A stretch of 64,000 nucleotides of DNA from Tridacna crocea (Eukaryota; Mollusca; Bivalvia; Cardiida; Cardiidae). The stretch is taken from assembly GCA_943736015.1 (NCBI GenBank), contig OX031065.1, forward strand, positions 43,572,992 to 43,636,991, given 5' to 3'. Position numbers and translations under genes: made by a program. The stretch's first letter is position 1. Each line of letters opens with the position of its first letter. This document shows, piece after piece, positions 1 to 10,499 of this stretch. The notes below the pieces were generated by a model. That model was not told the DNA's origin. It saw nothing but the letters and a program-made list of their open reading frames with translations, and made no database searches.

Positions 1-50
1 TTTTTTTCTACACTATCAAAGACAAATTCAACAATTGGATCATATTCAAA

Positions 51-113
51 TTGTCGTCTGCAAATGCTTTGAACTTGGACAAGTCTACTATTTTGTCGTT
101 TGGCAGAGTTTAG
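51..113 (+). repeat. Family A (TTAA hairpin MITE), 3' terminal fragment
   Basis: Only the terminal arm is present: the GTCGTCTGCAAATGCTTTGA stretch and the end GTCGTTTGGCAGAGTTTA. The hairpin core is missing, so this is a truncated copy. Confidence 0.7.
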
Positions 114-496
114 AAGTGTTTGACGGAGTCATCTACTGCAAGTTCAAATCGGCATCCTCATCCCCGATATCATCAGAGAAACATAGGGGGTAGGGAGGGT
201 TCCTGTGTGGGTCAGTTATAAAGTGTAAGACCGCGATAAAGTTTTTTTTTTTCATGACGTTTCCGTGGGTAAAATATTCCGGACAGACCCCTAACCTAGT
301 ACCTCTGAACATATGACATAAATGGATGTGTGTGCTTTCAACATGAATAGACTATTATAATGCTGAAAGCGGCATTAAATACCATTCAATCAATGCAAGA
401 TGGTTTAAAAAGGCAGTCTAGAAGTGTCCCGTCAAAGAGAATACATATTTAACTTCGGAAATGCTTTAACTTTCGACAATCCTATAATAAATCGGC
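114..496. other. Unassigned AT-rich sequence
   Basis: No open frame of note, no repeat recognised elsewhere in the window and no RNA-like structure. It ends where a family B MITE starts. Confidence 0.5.
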
Positions 497-759
497 TTGC
501 AAAACGCGAAAATTGGCATTCGGACATTTGCGTACAGTGTCGTCTCGGATCAGCCTGCGCAGTCTGCGGAGGCTGATCCGAGACAACACCTTACGACAAC
601 ATTAGTTTTTGCGTCATAGTAGACGTGCACAAAACTGAAACTTACCGAGTATATAAAAACGGGAAACCGTTATTTCGGATTAGCCTGCACGATCTCCGAT
701 GGCTAATCCGAGACGACACTTTACGCAAATGTCTGATTGCCCCTTTTCATGTGTTGCAG
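497..759. mobile_element. Family B double-palindrome MITE
   Basis: Terminal inverted repeats read TTGCAAAACGCGAAAA at the left and TTTTCATGTGTTGCA at the right. Two internal hairpins lie at about 540-593 and 670-724, each with a GGAT(C/T)AGCCTGC arm and a matching GGCT(G/A)ATCCGAGAC arm. Same design as the better copy at 13921-14183. Non-autonomous; superfamily unknown. Confidence 0.8.
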
Positions 760-825
760 ACTAAATCAGAGCACAGCTTTACCTGATACTGCTGTCATGA
801 TTGACATATACTCGTTGGTCCTTTA

Positions 826-915
826 CATCTTCGCGCGGCAAGGTTACGATCACTAGGTGAGTATTAGAGTTTAGAGTAGCCTAACTTGGATCGTCACCCT
901 TGGCTTGCGAAGATG
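826..915. mobile_element. Mutator-like MITE (family M), internally deleted
   Basis: A 90-bp remnant made almost only of the two ~30-bp TIRs (CATCTTCGCG at the left, CGAAGATG at the right). It is flanked by GGTCCTTTA (817-825) and AGTCCTTTA (916-924), a 9-bp target duplication with one mismatch. The same family occurs at 14620-15010 and 37073-37998. The 9-bp duplication plus long TIRs suggests a MULE; no transposase is present. Confidence 0.8.
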
Positions 916-1050
916 AGTCCTTTAGGGAAGCAACAATAGGAGGACAAAAATTATCGGAAAGAAATAAAACGAAATCGAAATTTTTTTTTCGGATGGAAAA
1001 CTGGTCTAAACTCCATAGATACTCATTTTGACATATCAACAACAGACAGC

Positions 1051-1122
1051 TTTTGAAAACATTGTGAGAAAAGGAGAAATTGCTCGTAACGAGCAATTTT
1101 TCCTTTTCCTACAATGTTTTCC
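1051..1122. repeat. Family A hairpin core, diverged copy
   Basis: GAAAACATTGTGAGAAAAGGAGAAATTGC pairs with GCAATTTTTCCTTTTCCTACAATGTTTTC around a CGTAACG centre (quoted as two arms). The outer arms of the element are too diverged to place the ends. Confidence 0.65.
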
Positions 1123-1319
1123 ACTCAATCAGATATTTATATCCTCATTTGTCCATATTTTTGACATCATATCTTTATTTGCTGCTGAAATGAAAGAGCC
1201 TCAAATTGGCATATCAGGTTAAGAGTTAACCATAACGACCTCTAAAACCTTTACACTGCAACAAAATTATAAACTTTAGACTTAAAGGATAGAGCACCTG
1301 AATTAGATTCGTCTCTGAA

Positions 1320-1475
1320 ATCGGGTGTATTCGGCAAAGAGTCGGACAATCCGTAATCTATACGGAGAACCAGCGTGTATCGGCCGATCGATTACGGATT
1401 ACCCGTGTCATAGCCGAATCCTTAATTTTTTTCTTCATCAATGAAAGGCGATGTTACAAGAATCCCATATGGGTG
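1320..1475. repeat. Palindromic repeat (family D), partial
   Basis: Contains AATCCGTAATC near 1348 and its complement GATTACGGATT near 1391, a TATCGGCCGATCGATTA centre and the arm GAAAGGCGATG near 1443. The same arms occur in a more complete copy at 62508-62675. Confidence 0.55.
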
Positions 1476-1482
1476 TCTCCTC

Positions 1483-1700
1483 CTTATAGTCCGGTCTGTT
1501 AACTCAATTTTTTAGCAAAATGTTTACACTCCGGACGAAAGCAACAAATTTTGCATACAGTTTATAGACATAATTCCGAGTCATTTGCACCTGGTGTGCC
1601 CGATTTCAGTGGCCTAGTTCATTAATTACTGCCAATTTTATATTCGGATAGATGTAGTGTCCGAATACTCTTCCTTTGTACTTTCAGAACACATGCATTC
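1483..1700 (+). repeat. Dispersed repeat family E, copy 1
   Basis: About 215 bp starting at ATAGTCCGGTCTGTTA and containing GGTGTGCCCGATTT and GTCCGAATACTCTTCCTTTG. It is the inverse of 5095-5309, with several short deletions. No coding capacity is seen. Confidence 0.65.
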
Positions 1701-2092
1701 GTATCTCTCAATGATTTGATCACTGAGGGTTGATCATAACGTTTCATATTTAAGAGTATTTCATTTTTTTATCGAAATTTTGTTTTTTATTTACTTTGTT
1801 GGTGGATTTTGATTTATTTTCAGTAATATAGAAATGAATAAATCCTATATGAGACTAGGAATGGGCACTTTTATTTTATTTTTTTTCACTTTTATGTTAA
1901 GTTCCGAAATTTTCTAAAGGCCAAAAAACCTGAAAACGGCCGTGCCGGTAGTTTGATTGATTATCGAAGACACATACAAAAAAAGAACTGTCGTTTTATC
2001 AATCTTAAGGTAGACTTCAGAGAGTAAAGCGGTTCCATAAGCGCTGTCTCCTGTCGGGTGTGTTAATAGAACTTTTTGTATGCAGACTGCAT

Positions 2093-2225
2093 TAACCCTT
2101 AGGCTGCCAAGTGCGACTCAGTGATCTTTAGCATACAGTATAGATCAAGATCAGACAACGAAGAACGTGCAGTCTGATCCTAGATAATCTACACAGTCCG
2201 ATAAAGATCACCAACTGACGGTGAA
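2093..2225. repeat. Diverged hairpin repeat (family C)
   Basis: TTAACCCTTAGGCTGCCAAG is followed by TATAGATCAAGATCAGAC and, after a short loop, a GTGCAGTCTGATC arm. This relates it to the near-perfect hairpins at 8931-8998 and 46016-46080. The stem is degraded here. Confidence 0.5.
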
Positions 2226-3008
2226 ATACCGAGATCAAAAGAACACCCAGCTAACCCTTTAGTAGCTTTCCAATGGAAACAAGTATAGCACGTATTTGCC
2301 TACTGAATATGAATCTCGAACTCCTGTGAGGTTTGAAATTTGAAATTTGTTATTACGATAGTCAATTGATAAAGTAGTTCAAACAGGAACATAACAGCAA
2401 TAATTGCAACTATAGAGATTTTAAATGTTATTTCAGAGTCAGGATTTTCGCAGTAAATTAAAAATGTATATAATGTCCCAGTTTATTGGTAAATAGACTG
2501 TCTCTGTCTATTTGCAGATACAGAAACGATTTTTTTAAAACAAAAATTATCACATTAATAGTTTAAATAAATCAAACCACAGATTCCTTGATTTTGAGCC
2601 TATACGTTACAAATTTAGCTACGGAATTCGGCAAACATTAATTGACCAATCAGCCATAAAAATAGGAAAGGTCTATTGCAGTTATATGAATGTTATTTTT
2701 CCCCCTTTTGTCTTATTTTTTTAAAACACTGAATCTTCATTTAGTCTTTACCAAGCGAAAATTCGAGACTTGCCCAAATTACAAGCCTTTACAGACAACA
2801 ATTTGAATGTGACTTAAATAATAAAATTTTCTATTAGAAGGATAACAAATGGAAAAGGAGAAAGTTGTGGTTACTAGAACTTTATCCCTTTTCAACAACA
2901 TTTTTAAAAACTATATTTCTAAGGGTTATTTGATACAGGGTTTTAGACAGTTACCATGAATGTTTTCACCCGACGAGAATACTTTGGACTTGTCCATATT
3001 CTTAGCGT
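2226..3008. other. Mostly unassigned; one eroded family A core
   Basis: AT-rich. Around 2848-2915 a degraded family A core is visible (GGAAAAGGAGAAAGTTGTGG, then CCCTTTTCAACAACATTTT). Nothing else is recognisable. Confidence 0.45.
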
Positions 3009-3557
3009 ATAGAGGGGAAGGACAAAAACCCACTGGAACAAAAGCCCACTAGAACAAAAACCCACTGGACAAAAGCCCACTGCTAATTTTGACGGGGAGG
3101 ACAAAAGCCCACTCCTTATAAAAAAGTGTCAGAAAAACATTTTATAATCATTTTTGTAGAAAAAACACATTAGAGATCTAATGATCAGAATAATAATAAA
3201 GCTTTTCTTTCATCTCAGTGTTTAATTCTCTGCCACATTTCCCATACTTATAACAACCATGTGAAAGAAGACTTGACAAGAATGTAAGAAATGGAGAAAA
3301 TGCTGGACTTTTGGGAACAGTGTGAGAGAAGAAGAAAATGCTGCCTATCGGCATTTTCTGTTTTTCACATAATGTTTTCTACTTTTCTAAAGACATATAT
3401 ACGAAACTTTTTAATTGAATACATGATTAGAACCAAAAGTGGGCTTTTATCCTAGTGGGCTTTTGACCCAGTGGGCTTTTGTCCTGGTGGGCTTTTGTCC
3501 AGTGGACTTTTGTCCTAGTGGGCTTTTGTCCCAGTGGACTTTTGTCCTACACCCTAT
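3009..3557. mobile_element. Foldback-like element with minisatellite inverted arms
   Basis: The left arm (about 3013-3113) is a run of ~17-bp units of the form GGACAAAAGCCCACT. The right arm (about 3436-3557) is the inverse, units of AGTGGGCTTTTGTCC. The outermost bases also match in inverted order (ATAG...GGAC / GTCC...CTAT). The ~320-bp centre holds a diverged family A hairpin at 3290-3380. Inverted arms made of short tandem repeats are the hallmark of foldback elements. No transposase or clear target duplication is seen. Confidence 0.65.
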
Positions 3558-3591
3558 GGGGGGATAGAATAAAGGTGGGTCAAATGGTTAT

Positions 3592-3690
3592 AATTGTCCT
3601 TGAAAAAGTAAAACATATTGTTGATACAGGAGAAAATGCTTATTGCAAGCCCATTCCTTTTTTTCCCAATATTTTCTCTCTTTGAAAAGT
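3592..3690. repeat. Degraded family A hairpin core
   Basis: Arms GAAAATGCTTATTGC and CCCAATATTTTC are still recognisable around a broken stem. Confidence 0.4.
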
Positions 3691-3777
3691 CATTTTTCAC
3701 AGATATTTCTGAACTATATATTGATTTTTTTTTTTTTTTGAGGGGGATGGGGAGGGTGGTGGTGGCGGTGTTAAGGT

Positions 3778-3955
3778 CAGGTCCGTAGGAACAGGGGTGG
3801 GCGCTCTGGGGGCTCAGCCCTCCCCCCCCGCAATAAGTTTGAAAATCATAGTAACTAAAATATGAGCTTTTAGTGCAATGCAACAACAACACAAAAAATC
3901 TCAGTATTTCGAAGTTCCCCCCCCCCTCCATCTTGAAATGCCTCCTGCGTGCCTG
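3778..3955 (-). mobile_element. Short G/C-tract MITE with CAG..CGTAGGAA ends
   Basis: Ends read CAGGTCCGTAGGAAC and, inversely, CAGGCACGCAGGAG. Inside are CCCCCCCC runs and a stretch with AAAATCATAGTAACTAAAAT. It is the inverse of 42889-43055. A weak 5-bp duplication (AAGGT/TAGGT) flanks it. Open frames across it are low-complexity. Confidence 0.65.
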
Positions 3956-4025
3956 TAGGTTGAGGAAGTCAGACAAAAAACAGATAGTGGGACAAATCTG
4001 CCCCCTTTTTTTCCGGGTCACCAAG

Positions 4026-5094
4026 ACTCGAAATACTTTGGTAAAAGGTGAAGTAACTATCCAATGTCTTGAGAGAGACAGGGACAGTCCATTTACAGCA
4101 CTATTACAAACCGTCTTTGTGCACTTTCAGGAATGTTCCTATTGACAAATAAATTTATGTTATAGATCATGAACAGAATAAACGTGGCTTCAGATCAAAT
4201 TTCAAACCTTCCATACCTTCGTCACAAAATATTTAATTAAGCTTCATTTTGAGTATTTCAAATTGTGTAATTATGTGTCTAATGAAGATTTACAAAGAAA
4301 AATGGTGATGGTTAACTCGGTGTTCCTTTGGTCTCGGTATCGCACTGCAGGGTGACCTTTAGAGAGTTATAATGGATTGGCTTCTTACAGATTAACACAC
4401 ACGTGTCACATTAATTTGATTCTTCTTATCTTTTGTTTCACATTAATTTACCTGTGTGGTGATCGGTATTGAACGGGATTATGAAATTTTACACAATTTA
4501 CAGAGGGTAAGTTCATTCTTAGTCTCCACATGCTCTTTATTTCAATACGATCTCATAAAATGCATATTTTGTCTGTTCATGATTTTTTTCCCCGAAAGCA
4601 ACATTATGAAATATTATTAAATTGTGTAAGAATTGATTTCCTCTAGATTTTTTGTTTTGTCATTTTCTTTTCAGTTGTGAATTTGTCCAAATGTAAAGGA
4701 TATGCGAACGGGACATACAGTATTTGTCATTGAAATAATCCTTCGTTTGTTCGGTGTCACGTGATACTTTCAGTGCGCCGCTTGGGATAAAAAGGAATTA
4801 TCCCTTTTATCAAATGTAATTGGAATATAGTCTATTGCATTGTATGCGGAAAATCTGAAGGAAATTTGAATTGTCCAGCCGATCGACCAAATTCAAAGCA
4901 ATCCTATACGCGAAATTCAAAGTCAGTTCTTTTTAAGAATGTAAAGTGCAAGCAAATGACACCAAATGGACGGGCATAAAAACAGACAGATACGAAAAAC
5001 ATATAACATATTCATAAAATCAATCCCTTAATCCAGCAGTGCCTTTAAAATTGCAAAATACTTCTGAAACAACATTTTTGACGATCATACATTG
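4026..5094. other. Unassigned AT-rich sequence
   Basis: I see no conserved open frame, splice-bounded exon, palindrome or repeat shared with the rest of the window. Confidence 0.4.
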
Positions 5095-5309
5095 TGACTA
5101 AACGGGAAATAACAAAATTACTATTCTGCAAAGGAAGAGTATTCGGACAGTATAGTTATCCGAATTTCAAATCGCAATAAAAATTGATCTAGGGCCCTAA
5201 AATCGGGCACACCCCTGTTTTTCATCTTAGAAACGTATTGTTTCCACCATATAAAATTTTCATACTTTCGTCCGGCTGGTAAACATTTTTGAACTAACAG
5301 ACCGGACTA
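5095..5309 (-). repeat. Dispersed repeat family E, copy 2
   Basis: Inverse of 1483-1700: CAAAGGAAGAGTATTCGGAC, AAATCGGGCACACC and GTCCGGCTGG occur in reversed order. Its right end abuts the TTAA of a family A MITE at 5310. Confidence 0.65.
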
Positions 5310-5545
5310 TTAACCTTTTACCACACAATGGCGACTTTTGACGACTCTGAGGTAGACGCCTTTTGAAAACATTGTGGGAAAAGAAGAAAATGCTGGTAAC
5401 CAGCATTTTCTCCTTTTGCCACAATGTTTTCCCACACTTCACAAAACAAAATTAATATCAAATTTTCAGTCACTTTTATTTTGTCATCTGCAAATGCTTT
5501 CAATTTGGACAAGGCTGAAATTTTGTCGTTTTGGTAAAGGGTTAA
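5310..5545 (+). mobile_element. Family A TTAA MITE, full length
   Basis: Bounded by TTAA on both sides (5310-5313, 5542-5545). The left end is CCTTTTACCACACAATG and the right end is GTCGTTTTGGTAAAGGG. The hairpin core GAAAACATTGTGGGAAAAG...CACAATGTTTTC lies at about 5366-5430. Ends and target fit a piggyBac-type MITE. Confidence 0.85.
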
Positions 5546-5657
5546 AAGATATGTAGATGCACAATTAAATATTACTGAAATTGTAAATTTTGCCTATGAT
5601 ATGGTCCAAATTCTCCTTTTCCCAAAACGTTTTCAAAAGTCTGCTTTTTCAGCGTCG

Positions 5658-6016
5658 TTAAGGTAGTTATCCCGTTATACTTCTAGTGCAGCATGGAATC
5701 GAATTTCTTCATAGTTGATAAATACTGATTTATACAGGTATAATATTTTTGCACATTTTGACTGACCAGAAATTCCTTTCGTGCCTTTCTTGAAATCTTT
5801 TGTTGATACTTTTGTTAGTTTCCAGGAAAGGGAGGCAATTATCATCTCCCTTTGTAATGAGAACATATTGGTTTTAGATTTATGAATGATAATGCTAAGA
5901 AGGAAAAAAATGCTCGGTTAAAATAGTACAACAATACTCAGTTTTAATCATAGCAAACTTTGTAAGATAATATTAGAGTGAAAAAAGATGTTTTATATAC
6001 GGGTATACTGCCTTAA
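5658..6016 (-). mobile_element. Family F MITE (TTAAGGTAGT ends), copy 1
   Basis: TTAAGGTAGTTATCCCG at the left is mirrored by CGGGTATACTGCCTTAA at the right. The 359-bp body is the inverse of 53253-53613, sharing CCTCCCTTT and TTTTAATCATAGCAAA segments. An open frame that both copies share (IIASL.WKLTKVSTK) follows from common ancestry and is not good evidence of a gene. Confidence 0.7.
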
Positions 6017-6256
6017 AAGTCCGGGTTGTTCGAGAAATGGTCAAGTCGAACGTTTACCTAATGTATAATGTATTACAAAGTACCTTCCGTCCCAACCGGG
6101 AGCGTAATTTGGTGAGGCACAGGTGTGATTTATGAAGACATATTAGAACAGACTCGATAATTAGATTTTTAAGACGTCTCCACGATGTCGTTTGCACAGA
6201 CACATTGCACATCAGGGATGCCCCAAAGGACATGATTAAGTAAGAATATAGATTAG

Positions 6257-6375
6257 CCATGCCCTGTCAAAAAAAGGGGGGGTGGCAAAATGCATCTGCG
6301 AAAAGTATCGACCCAGGTCAGCCTGCGCAGTCCGCGCATGCTGACCTGGGCCAAAACTTTTCGCTATCCCTCAAT
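6257..6375. repeat. Palindromic repeat, GACCCAGGTCAGCCTGCGC type
   Basis: Hairpin at 6299-6363: CGAAAAGT, GACCCAGGTCAGC, a GCGCAGTCCGCGC loop region, then GCTGACCTGGG and ACTTTTCG. A degraded relative lies at 14241-14365, starting with the same GAGCCATGCTCTG leader. Confidence 0.65.
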
Positions 6376-6893
6376 TTTCTCTATGTCCAAGGGTCAGTGT
6401 ACCCCAGGGTTGAGTCTATTAGGGATCAGTAAGTATGTGAAGGCTTGTTTGGTGCCATAAATCACGGAGATGCATTAAGCCCCCTTTTCACAGAGCATCT
6501 CCCAATTAACAGTCGCAGACAACGGATGTTCCGTCAGATTCATATATCCTATTCCGAAGTAAGACTCAGACATAACATTGCGTCAGTTGCGGGTGACAAT
6601 GGGTTTATCTTCAAAAATAATTTTGCATTTATTCTACGGTTGCTAAACGCGACTCGGTGAACATTTGTAGAAATTATAGAACAAGACCTGACTGTACAGA
6701 ACGTGTTAGCTAATCTTGAATTTACAAGTTTGAGTGTCCGATGAAAAGATATTTTTTTTTTATCCGAAAAATATGTATGAAATAACAATTTTAGTTTTTT
6801 TCTCCAAAAAATATGTATGAAATAGCAATTTTCAGGCTTTAACTAACATTTTGAAAGTTTCATTTTTGACCATTCAGCAAGTAAATCTTATTT

Positions 6894-7104
6894 CTTGACC
6901 ACACAATCCTAACTTTAAAGAGCCACAGGAATACGTTTTTGAAAACATTGTAGAAAACGGACAAAATGCAGGTATCAAGCATTTGTCCTCTTATTTCTAC
7001 ATTGTTTTCTACCCCAGATATTATCATATTAGTAGGATTAAAGTTGTCGTCTTCAAATGCTTTGAATTTGGTCCGGCCAAAAATTTATTGTTTGGTTTAT
7101 TTAA
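6894..7104 (+). mobile_element. Family A TTAA MITE, diverged, abutting the next copy
   Basis: Starts as TTGACCACACAATCC (decayed TTAA) and ends at TTAA 7101-7104. The core arms TTGAAAACATTGTAG and CTACATTGTTTTC are present. The right TTAA is also the left TTAA of the copy at 7101. Confidence 0.75.
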
Positions 7105-7330
7105 CCCTTTAGCAAACAGTCCCTGGTTTTTACGACCCTGAGATAGAAGCCTATTGAAAACATTGTGGGAAAAGGAGAAAATGCTGGTACCCAGCATTTT
7201 CTACTTTTCCCACAATGTTTTCCACCCTGTTGGAAACAATTTTCAATTTCTGAGTTATGTTTATGTTTTCTGGTCTGCAAGTGCTTTCGATTTGGACCAA
7301 TCTAAAAATTTGCCGTTTGGGAAAGGGTTA
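7101..7330 (+). mobile_element. Family A TTAA MITE, near full length
   Basis: The left end is TTAACCCTTTAGCAAACAG and the right end is GCCGTTTGGGAAAGGGTTA (last base of TTAA changed). The core hairpin is nearly perfect with a GGTACC centre. Confidence 0.85.
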
Positions 7331-7334
7331 CGAG

Positions 7335-7394
7335 TTAACTCTTTACCAAACGACAATATTTTAGGCTTGTCCAAATCGAAAGCATTGCAGACGT
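7335..7394 (-). repeat. Family A terminal fragment, opposite orientation
   Basis: TTAACTCTTTACCAAACGAC then TTGTCCAAATCGAAAGCATT. It breaks off before the hairpin core and lies 4 bp after a full copy in the other orientation. Confidence 0.7.
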
Positions 7395-7449
7395 TTTCTA
7401 TGTAATTTTCTGTTTTTCACAAGTTTACGGTATCAAAACTATCTTATAT

Positions 7450-7552
7450 TGTTGTTTAGTGCCGTGTCGGGTAAGCCTGCGCGAACTGCGCATGCTGATC
7501 CAAGACGACACTTTACACAAATTTACGAAAGTTCCCTTTCGCGTGTTAAAAA
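7450..7552. repeat. Family B MITE, right half
   Basis: Shows one GCCTGCGCGAACTGCGC hairpin followed by CGACACTTTACACAAAT and TTCGCGTGTT, the right TIR of family B. The left half is missing. Confidence 0.65.
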
Positions 7553-8076
7553 TCATATAATATAAGGATGTTCTCAAGGTTGGCGGATGCGAATTTTTTT
7601 TTTACAAAAATAACGAGCTAACCGAACGCCTTGGCATTCTGCCATTAACAATCTGTATTCCTGCGCATTGATATAAATCTGTAGCGCCCTTAATAAAATT
7701 TTGTAATTGCTAAATATAAAAATTTTCTATTTTTAACCTTATTTATATTTCACCAAAGACAGTATTGTTACCTGAAAATTAAATAAGATCTACAGAATGT
7801 TAATATTGTTAAGTTTTGTAATGTGATGAATGGAAGGAAACAAAATGTGCCTTTCTCCCTTTTTTTTTCGTAATCCTTAATATGCTTTTTTTAATGCATG
7901 TGCAAGCGTGATTAAATATACTCATAAAACTATATGGCAGGATGACGCATATTCAGAGATTTTCTTTTCAATTCACCATTTCTAGCAATTACCGTTGACT
8001 GGCGCGTTATCGATTCTTGTAAATCTTTACACTGATTGATTTGCCTTTTTCCGATGGGACAGGGACGTATCTATCA

Positions 8077-8261
8077 TTACTCTTTATACCAAACGACAAA
8101 GTTTTAGAATGATCCAAATTCAAAGCATTTGCAGACACCAAAATAAATGTGACTGAAAAACTGAAATTTGTTTTGGGAAGTGTAAAAAACACTGTGGGAA
8201 AAAGAGAACGTGTTAGTTACCAGCATTTTTTTCTTTTCCTATAATATTTTCAAACGGTTAA
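8077..8261 (-). mobile_element. Family A TTAA MITE, shortened
   Basis: TTACTCTTTATACCAAACGAC at the left; GTGGGAAAAAGAGAACG and TTCTTTTCCTATAATATTTTC form a worn core; it stops soon after the core at TTAA 8258-8261, so the distal arm is lost. Confidence 0.7.
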
Positions 8262-8930
8262 ATTTCCAATCACAACTTCAGTCCCCTTGCTGACGGTACA
8301 GATTAAGATCATACTGTTAGAACACACATTCTGATATTTGATCTACATTACCTGATTACACTCAACCATAGTCGCCCCCCCCCTTCTTCTGGGAGAAAAA
8401 ATGACAGGAGTTTCTTCTTTTCGCCTGCACTTAACAATCCTTTGACTCGAACCCGCAGAGCTGAATAAATATTAATTTTCATCTTCTTTGATTTCGTAAA
8501 CGTGAAATATAAAAGCAACATAATATTCAATAAAGACATGAAAAAAAAAAATGGAATACGTTTTTTTATTGACTAAAACATCACTTTCTTTGTTTTGAAT
8601 CGTAGTAGTCAAATAAATAATAATTTTGATCGACTTTGTATTTTTCTAAATAGGACATTTATGCAAAAAAGTATGGTAATCCGTGGTAAATTTCGTAATA
8701 TTATGAATGATTTCATTCTTCACTTTCATAACTTGATACAATTTCGAGATCGAAATACCATCTCAGAGTTGGTTCCCGTGCTCTTCTGGCGAAATTATAA
8801 ACCCTCTATCACAGAATCCCAATATTTAACCCTTAAAATGCTGTATTAAAACAAGAGACATTTTTAAAAAGGAAAAACATCTGAAATATTGCTGTACCAA
8901 GGTTTTTTTTGCCAGAATATGAACAAAATA
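8262..8930. other. Unassigned AT-rich sequence
   Basis: A short C-run near 8376-8384 and A-rich stretches. No credible gene or shared repeat. Confidence 0.4.
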
Positions 8931-8998
8931 GTGGACAGTGTAGATCCAAGATCAGACTGCACATTCTGTGCAGTCTGATCTTGATCTACACTGTCCAC
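8931..8998. repeat. Near-perfect 68-nt hairpin (family C)
   Basis: GTGGACAGTGTAGATC, a single extra C, AAGATCAGACTGCACA, a TTC loop, then the exact complement of both arms. The same bulged C occurs in the copy at 46016-46080. It could be a small MITE core; a transcribed form would fold as a long stem. Confidence 0.8.
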
Positions 8999-9151
8999 AA
9001 AAACAAGTAAAGTTGGTTCCAGCGCTTTACATTGAAAGGGCCATTAAGAAAAACTTTCACTGTGGTCTTAAACGTCAGGTTTCTCAAATGCCTAGAATGT
9101 TTGCCCCTCATGCCGCTCGCTCAATATCAGACACTATTTGCTTCAACGACA

Positions 9152-10499
9152 AACAAGAGGGGCATGATAGCCCTGGTTCGCTAACATGCGTCAATAGGCG
9201 AAATTCACTCCATATGCATGATTCAATTTCTGATAAATTGTCAGGTCAGTTGAGCTTAAAATGGGGCCTCTAGAGCGTCCACAAGAAATTTCCGTAAGTT
9301 GATCTAGTGACCTAGTCTATCACCCTACGTGACCCAATTTAGAATTCATTAAAAACCTACCAAGACAAATATTCTGAATAGTTTTCAAGTTAATTGAGCA
9401 TTGAATGTGGCCTCTAGAGTGCCCACAAGACATTTCTTAAATTTAACTAACTGACCTAGTTTATTACCCCAGTTTTGAAGCCATCCTACGGTTTATTAAG
9501 ACAAACATTGTGACGAATTTTCAAGTCAATCGAACAAGAAATGTAGCCTTTAGAGTGCCCACAAGGTAAAATAAGACCCCAGGGGACCCAATTTTGAACC
9601 CATCCTAGATTTGACCAAGACAAATATTTCTATAATTTCCAAATCAATTGAACAATAAATATGGTTTCTAGCGTACCCAAAAGGTATTTCTTCAACTTGA
9701 CCTAGTGACCTACTTTGAAATCCCACATGACCCAAATTCACACACATGTGAGGTTTAATTAAAACACATATTCTGACTAATTTTCAAGTCAATTACGCAT
9801 ACAATGTTGTCTCTAGAGTGCCAACAAGGTAGTACTTCAATTTGATCCCAGGTGACCCAATTTTGAACTGACTGAACATCTGTGCCCAGGTTGGCTGTAC
9901 ATTTGTGCCAAGGTGGGCTAACAAACTTAGAACAAGTTCACTATATACCAAATAACAAAGCTCTATGACTTCCAGTTTTAGAAAAGAAGAATCTTAAAGT
10001 TTTCCTTCTCTGTTCCTCTGTTCGAACTTGGGACCCCCTGGCTGGGCCAGTTTTGACCCCAGCGGCATCATTTGAAGAAACGTTGTAGAGGTCTACTAGT
10101 AGTTGCTACACGCCAAATATCAAAGCTCCACACCTTCCAGTTATAGAGGAGAAATATTTTAAGGTTTTCCTTCATCGTTCCTATGTTCGATCTTGTGGCC
10201 TCTGGGGCGGGGCCACTTTTGACCCCAGGGGCATCATATGAACAAAACTCGTAGAGGTCCACTAGGAGATGATACGCATCAAATATTCCCCTTTTTATTG
10301 CCATGGCAAGAACAGTTATGGCTAGAATTCAATTTTTTAACAACTTCGGTAGAGCTTCACCCAAGGAACATCTCTGCAAAGTTTCGTCAAGACTGGCACA
10401 GTGGTTTACGAGAAGGAGATGTTTAAAGAAACTGCTGACGGACAACGTGACCCATCACAATACCTCACCTAAGCACTTCGGGCTCAGGTGAGCTAAAAA
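9152..10499 (+). mobile_element. Pearl-like/HINE element, complete but diverged
   Basis: Starts AACAAGAGGGGCATGATAG and runs to GCTCAGGTGAGCTAAAA. The body at 9260-9860 has about five diverged ~140-bp units, each marked by CCTCTAGAGTGCCCACAAG. A second body section (10020-10300) has two ~180-bp units about gene-free 'TTGACCCCAG' text. The 3' end has a TAAGCACTTCGGGCTC hairpin just before AGGTGAGCTAA. Start, internal tandem units and 3' hairpin match pearl elements, non-autonomous Helitron-like repeats of bivalves. No coding capacity. Confidence 0.75.

Noticed and set aside
3554..4024. 156-codon minus-strand frame, the longest in the window
   Set aside because: It covers the foldback right end, a poly-T/poly-G stretch and a G/C-tract MITE; low-complexity Lys, Gly and Pro runs.
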